Origin: Vibrio tapetis subsp. tapetis
GTDB lineage: Bacteria; Pseudomonadota; Gammaproteobacteria; Enterobacterales; Vibrionaceae
DNA length: 64,000 nucleotides
Direction: 5' to 3'
Assembly (NCBI RefSeq): GCF_900233005.1
Contig: NZ_LT960612.1
Coordinates: 682,001-746,000 of the forward strand
The position numbers and the translations under genes were made by a program. Under the pieces are notes generated by a model. The model saw only the letters and a list, made by a program, of their open reading frames with translations, was not told where the DNA came from and ran no database searches. Below, piece by piece: positions 37,307 to 46,183 of this stretch (the first letter of the stretch is position 1; the number at the start of each line of letters is the position of its first letter).

Positions 37307-39217
37307 TTAGAATGCCCAACTGGCATTTAAGCGAACATCTCGCCCGGCTTGTGCATAACCGTAGTCATACCAAGAGGCGTGATCTTTGTAATAGTTGTCG
37401 AACAGGTTTTTAATGCTGAGAGTAAGCGCTAGATCGTCACCCGCCATCGGTAACCAGCGAGCATAGACATCGTGTACGTCGTAAGCGTCTTTCTCCGATT
37501 CGCCTGCAGCAACATGCGTTAGTTTTTCTACGAAGCGGCTGTTCCAGCCGAACGCTAAGCGGTCGTTATGTTGATAATTCACATCCAGAACCCATGTATC
37601 ACCAATGGATGTGCCTAGATTGAAGTGATAATCCAACAACGGGCTGCCGTTGAGTTCAGGGCGAGACTGGTTGTAACTCAGGTGGGTCGACACGCGTTCA
37701 AACTCATAGCCTGCGTAACCGGTCACACCCTTAGTGCGAAGTTCCCCTAAATTAGCCATGACGGTTTTGCCGTTGATTTTGGTTTTGCCAACCACGTTTT
37801 CAATCTTGTTATCAAACAGCGTGATGCCCGCGCTGAACGACTGTTTTGCGTAGTTCACGCCGATTTCTTTATTGGTGGCTTCTTCGGCAACTCGGTTAGC
37901 ATCGTTGACCGCCCAGCCGACTAAGAACATTTCTTTTGTTTGCTGGCCTCTAAACGCTTGAGCAATACTGGCATGTACCTTGATTTCAGGAAGAATGAAG
38001 TAACTGGCACTGACGTTCGGGCTAAAGCCACTGGAGCTGAACGAGGAATGGCCATCTTCATCCAGCTTGTACCAATCGTAACGAGCACCTGCTGAAAGCA
38101 ATAACGCTTGGGTTACCTGCCAATCATCTTGAACAAATACGCCGTAAACGGTGCCATCTTCAGTGTGGTCCTTTCCGCCCGTTGCAAAGCGTAATTGGTC
38201 TTTTTTGTAGTCCACACCTGTGATTAGGGTATTGCTTGCAAAGTTTGCGGTGTTGAATACCTTGCCACCGTTCGTGGTGATTGTGCCGTTACTGGTGCCA
38301 TAACTTGGGTTGTCGATGTGTGCCAGTTTGCTCGCCGTAGTGTAAAGCGTGGAATCCAAATTCAACTTACTGCTATGAGCCCATTTGTGGTTAGCCGTAA
38401 TGGTTTGGCGATCGGTTTCTTGTTTAATCGGAACGTTTTTGTTCTTGAATTCGACGGGCTGCATGTGTGGCTTAATTAAACGAGTGCCGTCATCGTTGCG
38501 GTAGTCGTAGCTCAAAGACAGAGTTTGTGTGTCGGTCAGGTCGCCTGAAAGCTTCACTAATGCCACTTTCTGTTCATATGCGGTGTTTTTCTCTTCTTCC
38601 CCGTCACCGTTAACTAGGTTGTCGCCCTTCGTATAGCCAAATGAGGTCAGTACACCCCAGTTATCAGCCACACGGCCATAAAGGCTGGCAGAGGTTTTTT
38701 TGCCTTTGTTATTGGAGTAGTAACCCCCTTTTAACTGAGCGCCAAACTGTTGATCGGCGGCCAGTAAGTCGTCGGCATTTTTTGTGGTGAATTTGACCGA
38801 TCCACCCAGAGCGCCGGGGCCATTGGTGGCACGTCCGGCACCAGCGTTGACTTCTACTTTTTCAAGCAGTTCTGGCTCAATAGACAAGCGACCTTGGTGG
38901 TGAAATAGGCTGCCAGATTGTTCTGCACCATCAATCGAGACATTGAGCATGGTATCTTCTAAACCACGCACATAAATTTTCTGTGATACCCCAGAGGAGC
39001 CACCTACGCTCACTTCCGATTGTTTGCGGAAGATGTCGTTCAAATCTTGGGCTTGCGATTTATCGAGTGCATCCGAGTCAATACTGATGTCAACAGGTTG
39101 CGCTTTGGTTGCCGTCACTTGAATGACTTCTACGTCATCACTGGCAAAAGAAGGCGCAGATGCGAGAAGGATAGAGGTGGCTATAAGGCTTAAATTGAAC
39201 GTCGCTGTCGGTTTCAC
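37307..39217 (-). CDS. TonB-dependent siderophore receptor
   Basis: A 636-residue outer-membrane receptor. It has a signal peptide (MKPTATFNLSLIATSILLAS, cleaved after SFA), a TonB-box-like VEVIQVTA, and a plug domain with KIYVRGLEDTMLNVSIDGAE and GRATNGPGALGGSVKFTT. A 22-strand barrel follows, ending in an aromatic residue (LNASWAF). A strong Fur box precedes it. The order response regulator, kinase, receptor on this strand mirrors the peuRSA locus of V. parahaemolyticus (ferric enterobactin), so a catechol siderophore is a reasonable guess. The ligand is not shown by sequence. Confidence 0.88.
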   Translation of the reverse strand: MKPTATFNLSLIATSILLASAPSFASDDVEVIQVTATKAQPVDISIDSDALDKSQAQDLNDIFRKQSEVSVGGSSGVSQKIYVRGLEDTMLNVSIDGAEQSGSLFHHQGRLSIEPELLEKVEVNAGAGRATNGPGALGGSVKFTTKNADDLLAADQQFGAQLKGGYYSNNKGKKTSASLYGRVADNWGVLTSFGYTKGDNLVNGDGEEEKNTAYEQKVALVKLSGDLTDTQTLSLSYDYRNDDGTRLIKPHMQPVEFKNKNVPIKQETDRQTITANHKWAHSSKLNLDSTLYTTASKLAHIDNPSYGTSNGTITTNGGKVFNTANFASNTLITGVDYKKDQLRFATGGKDHTEDGTVYGVFVQDDWQVTQALLLSAGARYDWYKLDEDGHSSFSSSGFSPNVSASYFILPEIKVHASIAQAFRGQQTKEMFLVGWAVNDANRVAEEATNKEIGVNYAKQSFSAGITLFDNKIENVVGKTKINGKTVMANLGELRTKGVTGYAGYEFERVSTHLSYNQSRPELNGSPLLDYHFNLGTSIGDTWVLDVNYQHNDRLAFGWNSRFVEKLTHVAAGESEKDAYDVHDVYARWLPMAGDDLALTLSIKNLFDNYYKDHASWYDYGYAQAGRDVRLNASWAF

Positions 39218-39230
39218 GGGAACCTCCGTT

Positions 39231-39249
39231 GTTAATGATAATTATTATC
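39231..39249. promoter_or_regulatory. Fur box before the receptor gene
   Basis: GTTAATGATAATTATTATC matches the 19-base Fur consensus at about 16 positions. It lies 14 bp before the receptor start, so iron-replete Fur would block the receptor and binding-protein genes. Confidence 0.85.
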
Positions 39250-39398
39250 GATTAAATAAATGCGGATGCGATAATGCGTCGCAAGCGCCCCCGAGTAAAC
39301 GACTTTTACAACTGTTACAATTCATTGATATATCATTGCAACTTGGCTCTTATGCTCATCATCGGCACCGTGAATTTACGGCGGATTTCCGACAAAAG

Positions 39399-40754
39399 TT
39401 AGCCACTTAATGGCAATGTTATGGTGATTTCTAGGCCACCGTCTTTATGGTTAGCGGCCTTTACAGTGCCCTGTACAGATTCGATATGGCGCTGAGTGAG
39501 TGCCAACCCGACGCCAAACCCGCTGCGCGTGTGATCTTTCTGTTTTACTTTAAAGAACGGAGTGAAGATTTTGTCCAGCGAACCGTTTGGAACCCCTGGC
39601 CCTGAGTCTAAGAAAGCTAGGGAAACATGAGTTTGGTTGCTCGAACTGGTAATAAGAAATGCTTGCCCAGATGGGGTATATCTCAAACCATTTCTAACGA
39701 TATTCTCTATGGCTTGGCCCAGTGCTCGTTGATTGGAGTGCATTAATGGAATGTTGTCTGGTAGTTGATTGTTGATGACCACTTTTGGGTACTCAAATTG
39801 AGCATCGTCAACAATCACTTCAATGAGTTCACTAAGATCAAACGACTCTTGCCTTAGGTCGGGTTTTTCGTTTTCGAGCCAAGCCAACGTCAGTGTATCT
39901 TCGGCCATTTGTCGCATGAACTGTGTTTCCTGCGCGACGCGTTTGAGCATTTGAGGCGAGTCGATGCTTCGTTCTGCGCAATTAAGTGCCATTTCTATGC
40001 GTGTCAAAGGGGTGCGAATTTCATGGGACATGTCGGCAATCAAATTGCGCTGGTGGTCGATAAGCTCAGAAGTCCTCGCCGCCATTTTGTCGAAGGTTTT
40101 TGCCACCTGACTGAATTCGTCTTCGCCTAGTTTTACCCCGTCACCAATTCGAACGTTGTAATTGCCTTGGCTAAAGGCTTGTGTAGCCGCATGTAACCTT
40201 TGCAGCGGTTTCATCGCGTAACGATAAAGATAAATCGTAAGCGCTAACAAACTGGCGAAAGGAATGATGAAACGAAATACCCAGAAGGCGTGCGAGACGT
40301 AGGTGCCTGGGCGCATGCGATCAGGTAATAGAATTAAAAAATGTTCGTTACTGGGGGTGAGTGTGACTTCCATGATGGGGTTATTGGGAAAGTCGAGGTG
40401 GATTTTCCAGTCCACGTTTCTGCCAATGCGATAGCCATCGAGGAAACGTTGGTTAAGCGTATCTCCACCCAGTACGTCAATTTGGGAACGCACGACCGTT
40501 GTCCAAGTGTTTTCTTGTTCGCCTAGCGCTTTTAGCCAGCGATCAAGCTCCGTTGTGCCATTGATCTTATCAGCGTTTCGTAGCGCTTGCGCTTGGCTCC
40601 CCCAATCGAGGATCTCTTGGCGATGTGGTTGGCTTAAAAAGCTCATTGTCTCTTTAGTGTGGATGGCTGCGCTATGAAGCATTGAGAAGAAGAACACCAT
40701 GCCTAACGCAAGCACCACAAAAAGGCGCCAGAATAGAATCTTCTTCATTGCCAT
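39399..40754 (-). CDS. sensor histidine kinase of the siderophore locus
   Basis: A kinase of about 451 residues from the ATG at 40754 (or 40748, with ACGGGG upstream). The longer frame to 40853 would overlap the regulator gene. It has membrane segment 1 (ILFWRLFVVLALGMVFFFSM), a periplasmic domain of about 130 residues, and membrane segment 2 (FRFIIPFASLLALTIYLYRY), followed by HAMP. The phospho-histidine is in IADMSHEIRTPLTRIEMALN. The ATPase has the N box NIVRNGLRYT, G1 DSGPGVPNG and G2 GFGVGLAL. All catalytic motifs are intact. It is probably the PeuS-type partner of the adjacent regulator, sensing an envelope signal linked to siderophore supply. Confidence 0.9.
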   Translation of the reverse strand: MAMKKILFWRLFVVLALGMVFFFSMLHSAAIHTKETMSFLSQPHRQEILDWGSQAQALRNADKINGTTELDRWLKALGEQENTWTTVVRSQIDVLGGDTLNQRFLDGYRIGRNVDWKIHLDFPNNPIMEVTLTPSNEHFLILLPDRMRPGTYVSHAFWVFRFIIPFASLLALTIYLYRYAMKPLQRLHAATQAFSQGNYNVRIGDGVKLGEDEFSQVAKTFDKMAARTSELIDHQRNLIADMSHEIRTPLTRIEMALNCAERSIDSPQMLKRVAQETQFMRQMAEDTLTLAWLENEKPDLRQESFDLSELIEVIVDDAQFEYPKVVINNQLPDNIPLMHSNQRALGQAIENIVRNGLRYTPSGQAFLITSSSNQTHVSLAFLDSGPGVPNGSLDKIFTPFFKVKQKDHTRSGFGVGLALTQRHIESVQGTVKAANHKDGGLEITITLPLSG

Positions 40755-40794
40755 ACCCCGTTCAATGCGACGCTGGCTGTTATTAGAGGAGCCG

Positions 40795-41553
40795 TCATTT
40801 GAAGAGATACCCTTTACCGTACACGGTTTGAATACGTTCGGCATCCATACCATGGCTGACTAATTTCTTCCTAACACGGCTAAGGTGCATGTCTAGGCTA
40901 CGATCATATTGGCTGTAATCACGCTCTAACACGGCTTGGTACAAATAGGCTTTGGAAAGTGAATGGCCTTTGTTTTGAACCAAAGTCCACAGCAGCTTAA
41001 ATTGTACTGGTGTGAGTTGAATCGCAGGTTGTTGGTCAACACAGCGCACAACCACTTGGTGGGTACTGCGGTCCAGTTCAAGTTGTGCGTCGACAGATAA
41101 GTGGCTGCGGTTATATGGGCTAAATTGAGGCGCGGTGCGTCTGAGAATGGCTTCCACCCTAAGCTGAATTTCAGTAAAGCTGCAGGGTTTGGTCACGTAG
41201 TCATCAGCGCCACTTTTCAGCCCACGAATGCGGTGTTCTTCGGCACCAGATGCCGTGAGCATCATGACAGGGGTTGTGGACTTTTCTCGCACATATTGCA
41301 GCAAACCAAAGCCGTCTATTTCTGGTAGGTCGACGTCTAAGATGATTAAGTCGAACCACTCTTGTTTGAGACGTTGTAACGCGTGCTGCCCACATGACTC
41401 AGAGCAAACTTGATAATGTTGATCTTCCAGTAGTCGGCACAACTGTGCATTGAGCTCCAGATCGTCTTCTACCAGTAAGATCTGGAAAACATGACTGTCA
41501 CTTTTGGTGGAGAAACTTGAAATAGAATCAATGTGATTATTGGATTCAAACAT
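40795..41553 (-). CDS. OmpR-family response regulator of the siderophore locus
   Basis: A 252-residue regulator. The receiver domain spans about residues 22-140, with acidic pocket VEDD and phospho-acceptor aspartate in LIILDVDLPEIDGFG. Thr/Ala and Lys switch positions lie in MLTASGAEEH and DDYVTKPCS. The C-terminal winged helix ends RSLDMHLSRVRKKL and TVYGKGYLFK, as in the OmpR/PhoB group. A non-conserved 20-residue N-terminal tail precedes the receiver; a later start is possible. It is followed about 40 bp later by the kinase gene and then the receptor gene, so a PeuR-like activator of the receptor is the likely role. Confidence 0.9.
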   Translation of the reverse strand: MFESNNHIDSISSFSTKSDSHVFQILLVEDDLELNAQLCRLLEDQHYQVCSESCGQHALQRLKQEWFDLIILDVDLPEIDGFGLLQYVREKSTTPVMMLTASGAEEHRIRGLKSGADDYVTKPCSFTEIQLRVEAILRRTAPQFSPYNRSHLSVDAQLELDRSTHQVVVRCVDQQPAIQLTPVQFKLLWTLVQNKGHSLSKAYLYQAVLERDYSQYDRSLDMHLSRVRKKLVSHGMDAERIQTVYGKGYLFK

Positions 41554-41619
41554 AACTTGGCTCGCTTGTTAGGTCCTTAATTGGGCGTACACGCAACGGT
41601 CTGCTGCAGTTATAAGCAG

Positions 41620-42426
41620 CTACTGCTGTTCTAAATCTTTGCGTTTATCAATTTTATGCTGATCTTCCGTTCGGCCTTGTTTCCAATAGCTGCTCAGGTA
41701 TAAATTGTCTTTGTCGACGGATTTTTCATTGCGTAGATACTTCCTGAGTTGTCGCATCGAGCTAAACTCACAAGCAGCCCAAGCAAACACCACACCTGAC
41801 GGCCAAGGCTGATTTTCAAATACTTCAACAAGAGGGCTCTTATCTTGATGGTCTGCACCAGAGGTGACCCAGATGAGCTCAATGCCATCAGGTTTGTTCA
41901 GAGGTTGTTGGTCGGCCTCACTGGTTACTTGGATCACGGCGAATCCGATGGCATCGCTGTGAAGTTGCTCAAGTACGGTAGAAAGTGCAGGCAATGCAGT
42001 CATGTCTGCGGCTAGACAAAACGCGTCGGCACTGGTCTCTACGGGTTTGATACTGCCAGGGCCACGAATTGAAATCTTTGAGCCAATGTTGGCGTTTTGA
42101 GCCCAGTAGGAAGCCAGCCCATTGCTGGGTTCGTTACCATGCAACACAAAATCGATGTCTATTTCTTTGGCTTGAATGTCAAAACGGCGAATAGAGTAGG
42201 TTCTCAGCCGAGGTTCTTGGCTGACATCCGCAGATTCAATGTAAGCGCTCCCTTCCTCTGTTAGCTCCAATTTGATGTACGCGCCAGCATAGTGATTGGC
42301 GTACTCTTCACCGTAGGCTTGAATTATCGCATCCAGTGCGGGGCCGTTAAGAGTGAGGCGCAGCATGTTTGGTGTTATTTGCTGCCTATGTTTAAGCGTT
42401 AACGTTTTAGGTTCAGTTTTGTTCAT
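41620..42426 (-). CDS. siderophore-interacting ferric reductase (ViuB-like)
   Basis: A 268-residue FAD-binding protein of the siderophore-interacting family. The motif RLRTYSIRRFDIQAKEIDID (about residues 72-91) is the flavin-binding RxYSxR block, with HGNEPSNGLASYWAQNANIG and the NAD-like domain motif AWAACEFSSMRQLRKYLRNE downstream. Such proteins reduce the iron in imported ferric siderophores in the cytoplasm. It is last in the permease-ATPase operon, 24 bp after the ATPase stop. Confidence 0.9.
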   Translation of the reverse strand: MNKTEPKTLTLKHRQQITPNMLRLTLNGPALDAIIQAYGEEYANHYAGAYIKLELTEEGSAYIESADVSQEPRLRTYSIRRFDIQAKEIDIDFVLHGNEPSNGLASYWAQNANIGSKISIRGPGSIKPVETSADAFCLAADMTALPALSTVLEQLHSDAIGFAVIQVTSEADQQPLNKPDGIELIWVTSGADHQDKSPLVEVFENQPWPSGVVFAWAACEFSSMRQLRKYLRNEKSVDKDNLYLSSYWKQGRTEDQHKIDKRKDLEQQ

Positions 42427-42450
42427 GGATTATCCTTAATGTTTGGCACG

Positions 42451-43209
42451 TTATTGGTAGTAGAGGCAGATACGTTGGCCGTCGATGACTTCAATTCGAA
42501 AATCGGTGTCATAGATGCTAGACAGCACCTCAGCGCGAATGACCTCTTCTACGGTGCCGTGTACTTTCACTACGCCCTTTTTCAGCGCAATGATGTTGTC
42601 TGAGTAACAAGAGGCAAAATTGATATCGTGGATGACGATGACAACGGCCTTGTTCAGTTCTTTAGCCAATACTCGAATATTCTTCATGATTTGAAGTGAG
42701 TGTTTAATATCTAGGTTGTTGAGAGGCTCATCGAGAAACACATAATCGGTGTCTTGGGCCACGACCATCGCAATGAACGCCAACTGACGTTGACCACCGC
42801 TGAGTTCATCTAAAAAACGATGCTGGATGTCTTGCAAATCTAGGTATGAAATGGCCTTGTCGATGATGACTTGGTCTTGCTTCGTTAAGTTGCCATTGCT
42901 GTGAGGAAAACGGCCGAAGGCAACCAGCTCTCGAATGGAGAAACGCATCGTCAAACTGTTGGATTGACGCAAAACCGCGAGCCTTTTAGCAAGTGCTTTG
43001 GTGTCCCATTCTGCCAGCTCTTTACTATCAATGACGACTTCACCGCTATCACGAGCTAAGAGGCGGCTGGCTAACGAAAGTAACGTGCTTTTACCGGCTC
43101 CATTTGGGCCAATGATGGCGGTAACTTCGCCTTTCACAAATGACGCGCTAGCTTGGTCTACAACGGTTTGTTTGCCAAAAGCTTTACTGACGTTTTGGAT
43201 GGAAATCAT
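42451..43209 (-). CDS. siderophore ABC transporter ATPase (VctC/FecE type)
   Basis: A 252-residue ABC ATPase with Walker A GPNGAGKSTLLSLASR, Q-loop RQSNSLTMRF, signature LSGGQRQLAFIAMVVAQDTD, Walker B YVFLDEPLNNLDI and switch histidine IVIHDINFASCYSDN. This is the FecE/FepC/VctC type that energises ferric-siderophore uptake. It starts 5 bp after the stop of the second permease, the gene split by the IS element. Polar effects of the insertion on this gene and the reductase are therefore possible. Confidence 0.92.
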   Translation of the reverse strand: MISIQNVSKAFGKQTVVDQASASFVKGEVTAIIGPNGAGKSTLLSLASRLLARDSGEVVIDSKELAEWDTKALAKRLAVLRQSNSLTMRFSIRELVAFGRFPHSNGNLTKQDQVIIDKAISYLDLQDIQHRFLDELSGGQRQLAFIAMVVAQDTDYVFLDEPLNNLDIKHSLQIMKNIRVLAKELNKAVVIVIHDINFASCYSDNIIALKKGVVKVHGTVEEVIRAEVLSSIYDTDFRIEVIDGQRICLYYQ

Positions 43210-43214
43210 AGTGG

Positions 43215-43987
43215 CTATACCTTTTGACGAACAAGTAAATAAAGGAAATACAAGCCGCCAACGAAGTTAATGATGACGCTAATGGTGGTTTCAAAGCTGA
43301 ATACGTTTTCGACTACCCACTGACCGCCAAGTAACATCACAATGGAAATCAGAGCTGAGAAAATCATTAAGTCTTTGTGGCGATAAGAGCGCAGACTTTG
43401 ACGCGTTAAGTTGGCAACCAATAAACCGAAGAACAAAATAGGTCCAACCAAAACGGTGGAAATGGAAATCAATACAGACACCAAAATCAGCACACGCTGC
43501 GTTACTTTTTTCACATTTACACCGAGGCTGATGGCGTTGTCTTTGTCGAGCCAAAATACGTCTAACTGGCGGCTCAGTTTAAATAGCAAAGCAATAACGA
43601 CCAGTAACGGAGCTAAGCTGACATAAACCAAATCGCTGTTGATGTTGTTGAAGCTGGCAAACATGGATCCTTGTAAAAATGCGAAGTCGGTAGGGTCTAG
43701 CATGAGAATGAAGAAGTTAGAGAGATTGGAAATCAGCTGACCGACGATGATCCCGAGTAACATAAGAGTCAGAATATTAGGGTTTTCTTTTCGAAAATAC
43801 AGGCCAAATAATATCAGCGACACGGCCACCATGACGCAAACCGAGACGGCGAAATTGATGGTTGGATTGAGCTGCGCGTTAGCAAGCCCACCAAGAACAA
43901 ACACAAACAGCACTTGAATGAGCAAGTACATGTGATCGAATCCAAGTAGGCTCGGGGTTAAAATTCGGTTGTGGGTGATGGTTTGAA
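43215..43987 (-). pseudogene. 3' part of split siderophore permease (VctG type)
   Basis: About 257 codons that continue a FecCD-type permease but lack its first 58 residues. From QTITHNRILTPSLLGFDHMY onward the sequence is typical, ending YFLYLLVRQKV. The frame runs into the left end of the IS element, where a chance ATG gives the false start MRKHNV. Joining base 43987 directly to 46009 restores the codons for Leu-Val-Phe-Gln-Thr and a single 315-residue permease, so this is the distal fragment of an interrupted gene. The 5' fragment is at 46009-46183. Confidence 0.88.
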
Positions 43988-44004
43988 CATTATGCTTGCG
44001 CAAT

Positions 44005-44024
44005 CTCGCCCTTTTAAGGGCGAG
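44005..44024. repeat. left-end hairpin of the IS605-type element
   Basis: CTCGCCCTT and AAGGGCGAG form a perfect nine-base-pair stem with a TT loop, 17 bases inside the left end. TnpA recognises such subterminal hairpins. Confidence 0.8.
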
Positions 44025-44039
44025 TCAAGCAAGAGGTAA

Positions 44040-44504
44040 CTAGTCTTTTCTCTGACTTAAAGCGCGTGACGTTTTTACGGCGCTTTCACTTGGTGGTGTA
44101 CTTTGGTTTTCGATGTACTGTTTAACAACGTCCAAACTCGCACCACCACATGACACAACACAATAGCTAGGCGACCAAAAGTGATTACCCCAAAGCATTG
44201 TCTTTATGCGCTCCCAATACTCGCGCCTTAGCATGTATGACGATTTCCCTTTCAGCTTACCAACCAAGTTCGATACAGCTACCTTCGGGTGAATAGACAC
44301 CATCAAGTGAACGTGATCATGTTCACCACCGAACTCTAATAGTTCACAATCCATTTGCTTACACGTTTCCTTCATTATTTCTTTGGTTCTATCCAACATC
44401 TCTTTGGTGAAAACACCTCTACGATATTTAGTAACAAAGACTAGGTGCGCATTATTCTTAAAAAGGCAGCTTCTGCCTGTTCTCCATTCGTACATATTAA
44501 CCAT
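44040..44504 (-). CDS. tnpA: TnpA, HUH Y1 transposase (IS200/IS605)
   Basis: A transposase of about 154 residues from the ATG at 44504 (MVNMYEWRTG). A frame to 44558 would overlap the tnpB start region. The HUH motif is HVH in FGGEHDHVHLMVSIHPK, and the catalytic tyrosine is in LDVVKQYIENQST near the C-terminus. Both are intact, so the element may still excise and insert as single-stranded DNA. The C-terminal tail is longer than the shortest family members. Confidence 0.93.
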   Translation of the reverse strand: MVNMYEWRTGRSCLFKNNAHLVFVTKYRRGVFTKEMLDRTKEIMKETCKQMDCELLEFGGEHDHVHLMVSIHPKVAVSNLVGKLKGKSSYMLRREYWERIKTMLWGNHFWSPSYCVVSCGGASLDVVKQYIENQSTPPSESAVKTSRALSQRKD

Positions 44505-44572
44505 AGACTTGATTGACAATTTACCATTAAGTGTAATAATATTCGCTGCGAATGACAACCAATGGAACTATC

Positions 44573-45964
44573 ATGCTAACTGGCATCAAGCTACGCGCTA
44601 ACCCTACACCAAATCAAAAACTGGTACTAAGCCAGTGGATGGGCTGTGCGCGTAGTATTTGGAATGCCAAAGTCGATGAAGAAAGGTATTACCGTACTTT
44701 TGCGCGTAAGTATTATCCAATTGGCACTTATGCCCCTATTGATCAGAAAGCATCGCAGTTCAAATCTAAAGAGCTATCACCTTGGCTCTATCAGTGTCCT
44801 AGCCAGATAATCCGCAACAGTGCTGTTAACTGGTATCAGACTTACCAAAAGTTCATGAAAGGCGCGTGTGGGAGACCTAAGCGCAAACCTAAGACTGATC
44901 GCGGAAGTATCTACCTTACTCGTGAAGTGTTCCGCTTCGACCGTTGCGAAGATGGCAATTTACGCCTATTTATCGGTACGAAGACCAATAATATTGGTTA
45001 CTTATCTTTTAAGGCTCATAGTAAGTTCGAGATCCCAAACTCGCTTTATGTGCGCAAAGAGCGTGGTCAATATTATGTGTCTTTCTGCTATGGGAACGGC
45101 AAGGATGAGTCAGAGCTACCTAGCAATGCTGAACACTTAGCATTCCTGCAAGGCTCAACAAAAGAATATCTGGAAGAACACACCATTGGCGTAGACCGTG
45201 GTGTGGCTATCCCTGTACACGCTGGCTCTATGACGTTCGACTTTTCTGACGAAGAAGGCGATAACCAGAAAAAGAACATGACCAAAGCTGATCGCTACAT
45301 TAAGCGATTACAACGCAAATTGGCGCGTCAAACTAAAGGCTCAAATCGCAGAAATAAAACCAAGTACCGCATTGCTACGCACCACGCTAAAAAGGCGAAT
45401 ATCCGTAACGATTTCGCCCACAAGACAAGCCGCGAGCTTGTCGATAGCAAAGCAAAGGTTATTGTGTTCGAGGCTTTACGAACCTCAAGTATGACGCGCA
45501 AGCCAAAGGCAAAGCAGGACGAACAAGGCCGATATGTGTCAAACAGAGCCAAGCAAAAGGCAGGGCTAAACAAGTCCATCTTAAACGTTGGTTGGCACAT
45601 CATAGAAACGTACACCAAATACAAGGCTTACCAAGCAGGAAAAGCCGTATTCAAAGTAAATCCAGCCTACACCAGTCAGGAGTGCGCCAAGTGCGGTCAC
45701 ACTCACCCCGACAACCGAGACTCACAAGAACTATTTGTGTGCGGTAACTGTGGAAATTCTGACAATGCAGATAACAACGCATCACTGGTCATTAAGAAAC
45801 GGGCAATTAATCTAATATTAGACACTGGAACGGTGTTGTCTGGCGATGGGGTTCTAAGAACCAAGTCAGATAGTGGACGTGGAGGCAATCGTAAGACTAG
45901 CCGAGCCAAAAGCTCGACTAGCGGTGTCCAACGAAGCGTCAAAAAAGAAAAGTTAGCGGCTTAG
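44573..45964 (+). CDS. tnpB: TnpB, RNA-guided RuvC nuclease of the IS element
   Basis: A protein of about 463 residues from ATG 44573 (MLTGIKLRANPTPNQ); an ATG at 44552 would add seven. The RuvC residues are present: Asp of HTIGVDRGVA (about 208), Glu of VIVFEALR (about 300), and Asp of SDNADNNAS (about 400). Before the last is a zinc finger with CAKC (about 371-374) and CGNC (about 390-393). TnpB proteins cut DNA guided by an omega RNA made from the element's right end and help the element persist after excision. The long basic C-terminal tail (SGRGGNRKTSRAKSSTSG) may overlap the RNA-coding part. The gene appears intact. Confidence 0.93.
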   Translation: MLTGIKLRANPTPNQKLVLSQWMGCARSIWNAKVDEERYYRTFARKYYPIGTYAPIDQKASQFKSKELSPWLYQCPSQIIRNSAVNWYQTYQKFMKGACGRPKRKPKTDRGSIYLTREVFRFDRCEDGNLRLFIGTKTNNIGYLSFKAHSKFEIPNSLYVRKERGQYYVSFCYGNGKDESELPSNAEHLAFLQGSTKEYLEEHTIGVDRGVAIPVHAGSMTFDFSDEEGDNQKKNMTKADRYIKRLQRKLARQTKGSNRRNKTKYRIATHHAKKANIRNDFAHKTSRELVDSKAKVIVFEALRTSSMTRKPKAKQDEQGRYVSNRAKQKAGLNKSILNVGWHIIETYTKYKAYQAGKAVFKVNPAYTSQECAKCGHTHPDNRDSQELFVCGNCGNSDNADNNASLVIKKRAINLILDTGTVLSGDGVLRTKSDSGRGGNRKTSRAKSSTSGVQRSVKKEKLAA

Positions 45965-46008
45965 GTTGTTATCTTAGAAGCTCGCTGCTTTAGCTGCGAG
46001 TAGTTCAC
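45840..46008 (+). ncRNA. probable omega RNA scaffold (tnpB 3' end to right end)
   Basis: By analogy with characterised IS200/IS605 elements, the guide RNA is made from the 3' end of tnpB through the right-end hairpin (45981-46000), with the guide being the flanking sequence just past 46008 (ACACCAAGGATGACTGAGCG). The hairpin and position are visible; the 5' limit given here is arbitrary and the RNA itself is inferred. Confidence 0.45.
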
Positions 46009-46183
46009 ACACCAAGGATGACTGAGCGATGGCGACTGCAGCAATCACGATGGCCAGTACTTTTGGGAGCCGGCGTGACAAGAAGTATTGGTAGTTATCT
46101 GGAGTGAGCCCGATACCAATGAACAAAAATACCACCAGTAAGGCGGCGAGTAAGGTGGTGAAGATAAGCAAAGAATCACGCAT
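46009..46183 (-). pseudogene. 5' part of split siderophore permease (VctG type)
   Basis: The first 58 codons of the permease (MRDSLLIFTTLLAALLVVFL ... VLAIVIAAVAIAQSSLV) before the IS element. Beyond this it reads CELLAAKAASF and a stop within the element. The ATG at 46183 overlaps the upstream permease stop by eight bases (ATGCGTGA), showing the original operon coupling. The distal fragment is at 43215-43987. Confidence 0.88.

Larger units (their letters stand above)
43988..46008 (+). mobile_element. IS605-type insertion sequence (tnpA and tnpB)
   Basis: A 2,021-bp element with divergent tnpA (minus) and tnpB (plus), the IS605 layout. The ends were set by asking which cut restores the interrupted permease frame. 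That gives a left flank ending TTTGAA (43987) and a right flank starting ACACC (46009), with no target duplication, as expected for single-strand HUH transposition. Subterminal hairpins lie at 44005-44024 (CTCGCCCTTTTAAGGGCGAG) and 45981-46000 (CTCGCTGC...GCGAG). The boundaries could shift by one or two bases. Confidence 0.9.

Noticed and set aside
44040..45964. TnpA/TnpB pair as part of a CRISPR or defence locus
   Set aside because: No repeats or cas genes are present, and both genes lie within one insertion sequence with clear ends.
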